Assembly (NCBI RefSeq): GCF_018691265.1
Contig: NW_024881316.1
Location: forward strand, 10,476,819 to 10,540,818
DNA: 64,000 nucleotides
Direction of reading: 5' to 3'
DNA from: Tyto alba
Lineage: Eukaryota > Chordata > Aves > Strigiformes > Tytonidae
Program-made: the position numbers and the translations under genes
Shown here: positions 63,611 through 64,000 of the stretch, one piece after another
Numbering within the stretch: the stretch's first letter is position 1
How the letters are laid out: every line of letters starts with the position of its first letter
The notes under the pieces: generated by a model
Told to the model about the DNA's origin: nothing
What the model saw: the letters and a program-made list of their open reading frames with translations, nothing else
Database searches by the model: none

Positions 63611-63751
63611 GGAAGCAGCGTCTCTACCACCGACCGCTGACGCTGAACACGCGACACCGGAATCGGAGTTGATTCAATGTGTAAACCCGGGGGGACTTGT
63701 GCTGCAGGAGGTTACTGGAGTGCAGAGTGCCCGACTCCTGCTTCCAGCAAG

Positions 63752-63864
63752 ATGCCTTGTTTTGCAAAGCTCCTTTTATTAATCTTTTGCTTAGCTCTTC
63801 TTGTGGAAAGCAGAAAGCACAGGAGGAGGAGGTGGACAGGCCAGCTGGAGGTGCAGAGGGCAAG
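63752..63864 (+). CDS. GABRR2: GABRR2, GABA-A receptor subunit rho-2 (first coding exon, gene cut by window edge)
   Basis: GABRR2 forms homomeric or heteromeric GABA-gated chloride channels (GABA-C type), chiefly in the retina. This exon encodes 37 residues plus two bases of the next codon before donor GTAAGG at 63865. It holds a hydrophobic signal peptide (KLLLLIFCLALLV) and then a basic stretch with ESRKHRRRRWTGQLEV, which matches the rho-2 N-terminus (ESRK...RWTGQ). The ligand-binding and membrane domains lie downstream of the window. An in-frame ATG at 63677 would add 25 residues ahead of the signal peptide. The ATG at 63752 is preferred because it starts directly at the signal peptide. 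Position next to UBE2J1 on the same strand agrees with the human gene order. Confidence 0.92.
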
Positions 63865-64000
63865 GTAAGGGTGATTAAAACACGTACGTTTCTCTCCCTG
63901 GAGAGTTATAAATACATTACTACACAGACATAAAAATCTGCCCTGACAGTGTCTTTGTGTATATTGCATGTGCAAACACCTTTATAGATAATGTTTTTAT
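63865..64000 (+). other. GABRR2: GABRR2 intron 1 (5' part)
   Basis: Begins GTAAGG and runs to the window end. Only 136 bases are visible, and nothing is recognised in them. Confidence 0.85.

Noticed and set aside
1..64000. CRISPR arrays, bacterial operons or phage-like modules
   Set aside because: Nothing prokaryotic is present. Spliced vertebrate genes, CR1 and ERVL elements explain the recognisable content.

Overview
The window is vertebrate and almost certainly avian nuclear DNA. It has AT-rich long introns, CR1 non-LTR retrotransposon remnants in both orientations, and an ERVL-type LTR family that I recognise from bird genomes. Three genes lie head-to-tail on the + strand in the order RRAGD, UBE2J1, GABRR2, which matches the conserved block on human 6q15. 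I cannot name the species.

Region 1 (1-about 18,360) is RRAGD from inside intron 1 to the 3' UTR. Six coding exons (exons 2-7) were placed by splice sites and continuous reading phase: 4061-4356, 4750-4949, 5932-6046, 11906-12048, 13892-14040 and 15882-16033. They give 350 complete codons plus a split Val. Only the acidic N-terminal exon is missing, upstream of the window. Intron 1 carries a solo antisense ERVL LTR (387-987). Intron 4 carries an old CR1 fragment.

Region 2 (about 18,360-28,400) is intergenic. I found no gene. It has a small cluster of short tandem duplications around a 156-codon open frame on the - strand, and a perfect 12-bp hairpin.

Region 3 (about 28,400-63,060) is UBE2J1, complete. 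A CpG-island promoter and eight coding exons (28893-28923, 42805-42878, 44586-44717, 45364-45448, 46899-47004, 49433-49562, 52975-53106, 60454-60723) encode 319 residues. The catalytic Cys91, Ser184 and C-terminal membrane anchor are all present. The promoter has an exact UPRE-type site, and the 5' UTR has a four-run G tract seven bases before the start codon. Intron 1 holds an internally deleted antisense ERVL provirus (37154-38720) and a CR1 fragment. Intron 5 holds a 1.15-kb CR1 with broken reverse-transcriptase frames.

Region 4 (63,060-64,000) holds the promoter region, 5' UTR and first coding exon of GABRR2, cut by the window edge.

The three genes do not form a pathway. RagD is a GTPase in lysosomal amino-acid signalling to mTORC1, UBE2J1 is an ER-membrane ubiquitin-conjugating enzyme for ER-associated degradation, and GABRR2 is a GABA-gated chloride channel subunit. 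Nothing here looks like a new multi-gene system. The most useful leads are regulatory (the UPRE, the 5' UTR G tract and the tandem CGTCA motifs) and structural (two near-identical ERVL LTRs in the same orientation 36.8 kb apart, with their differences packed into one end).
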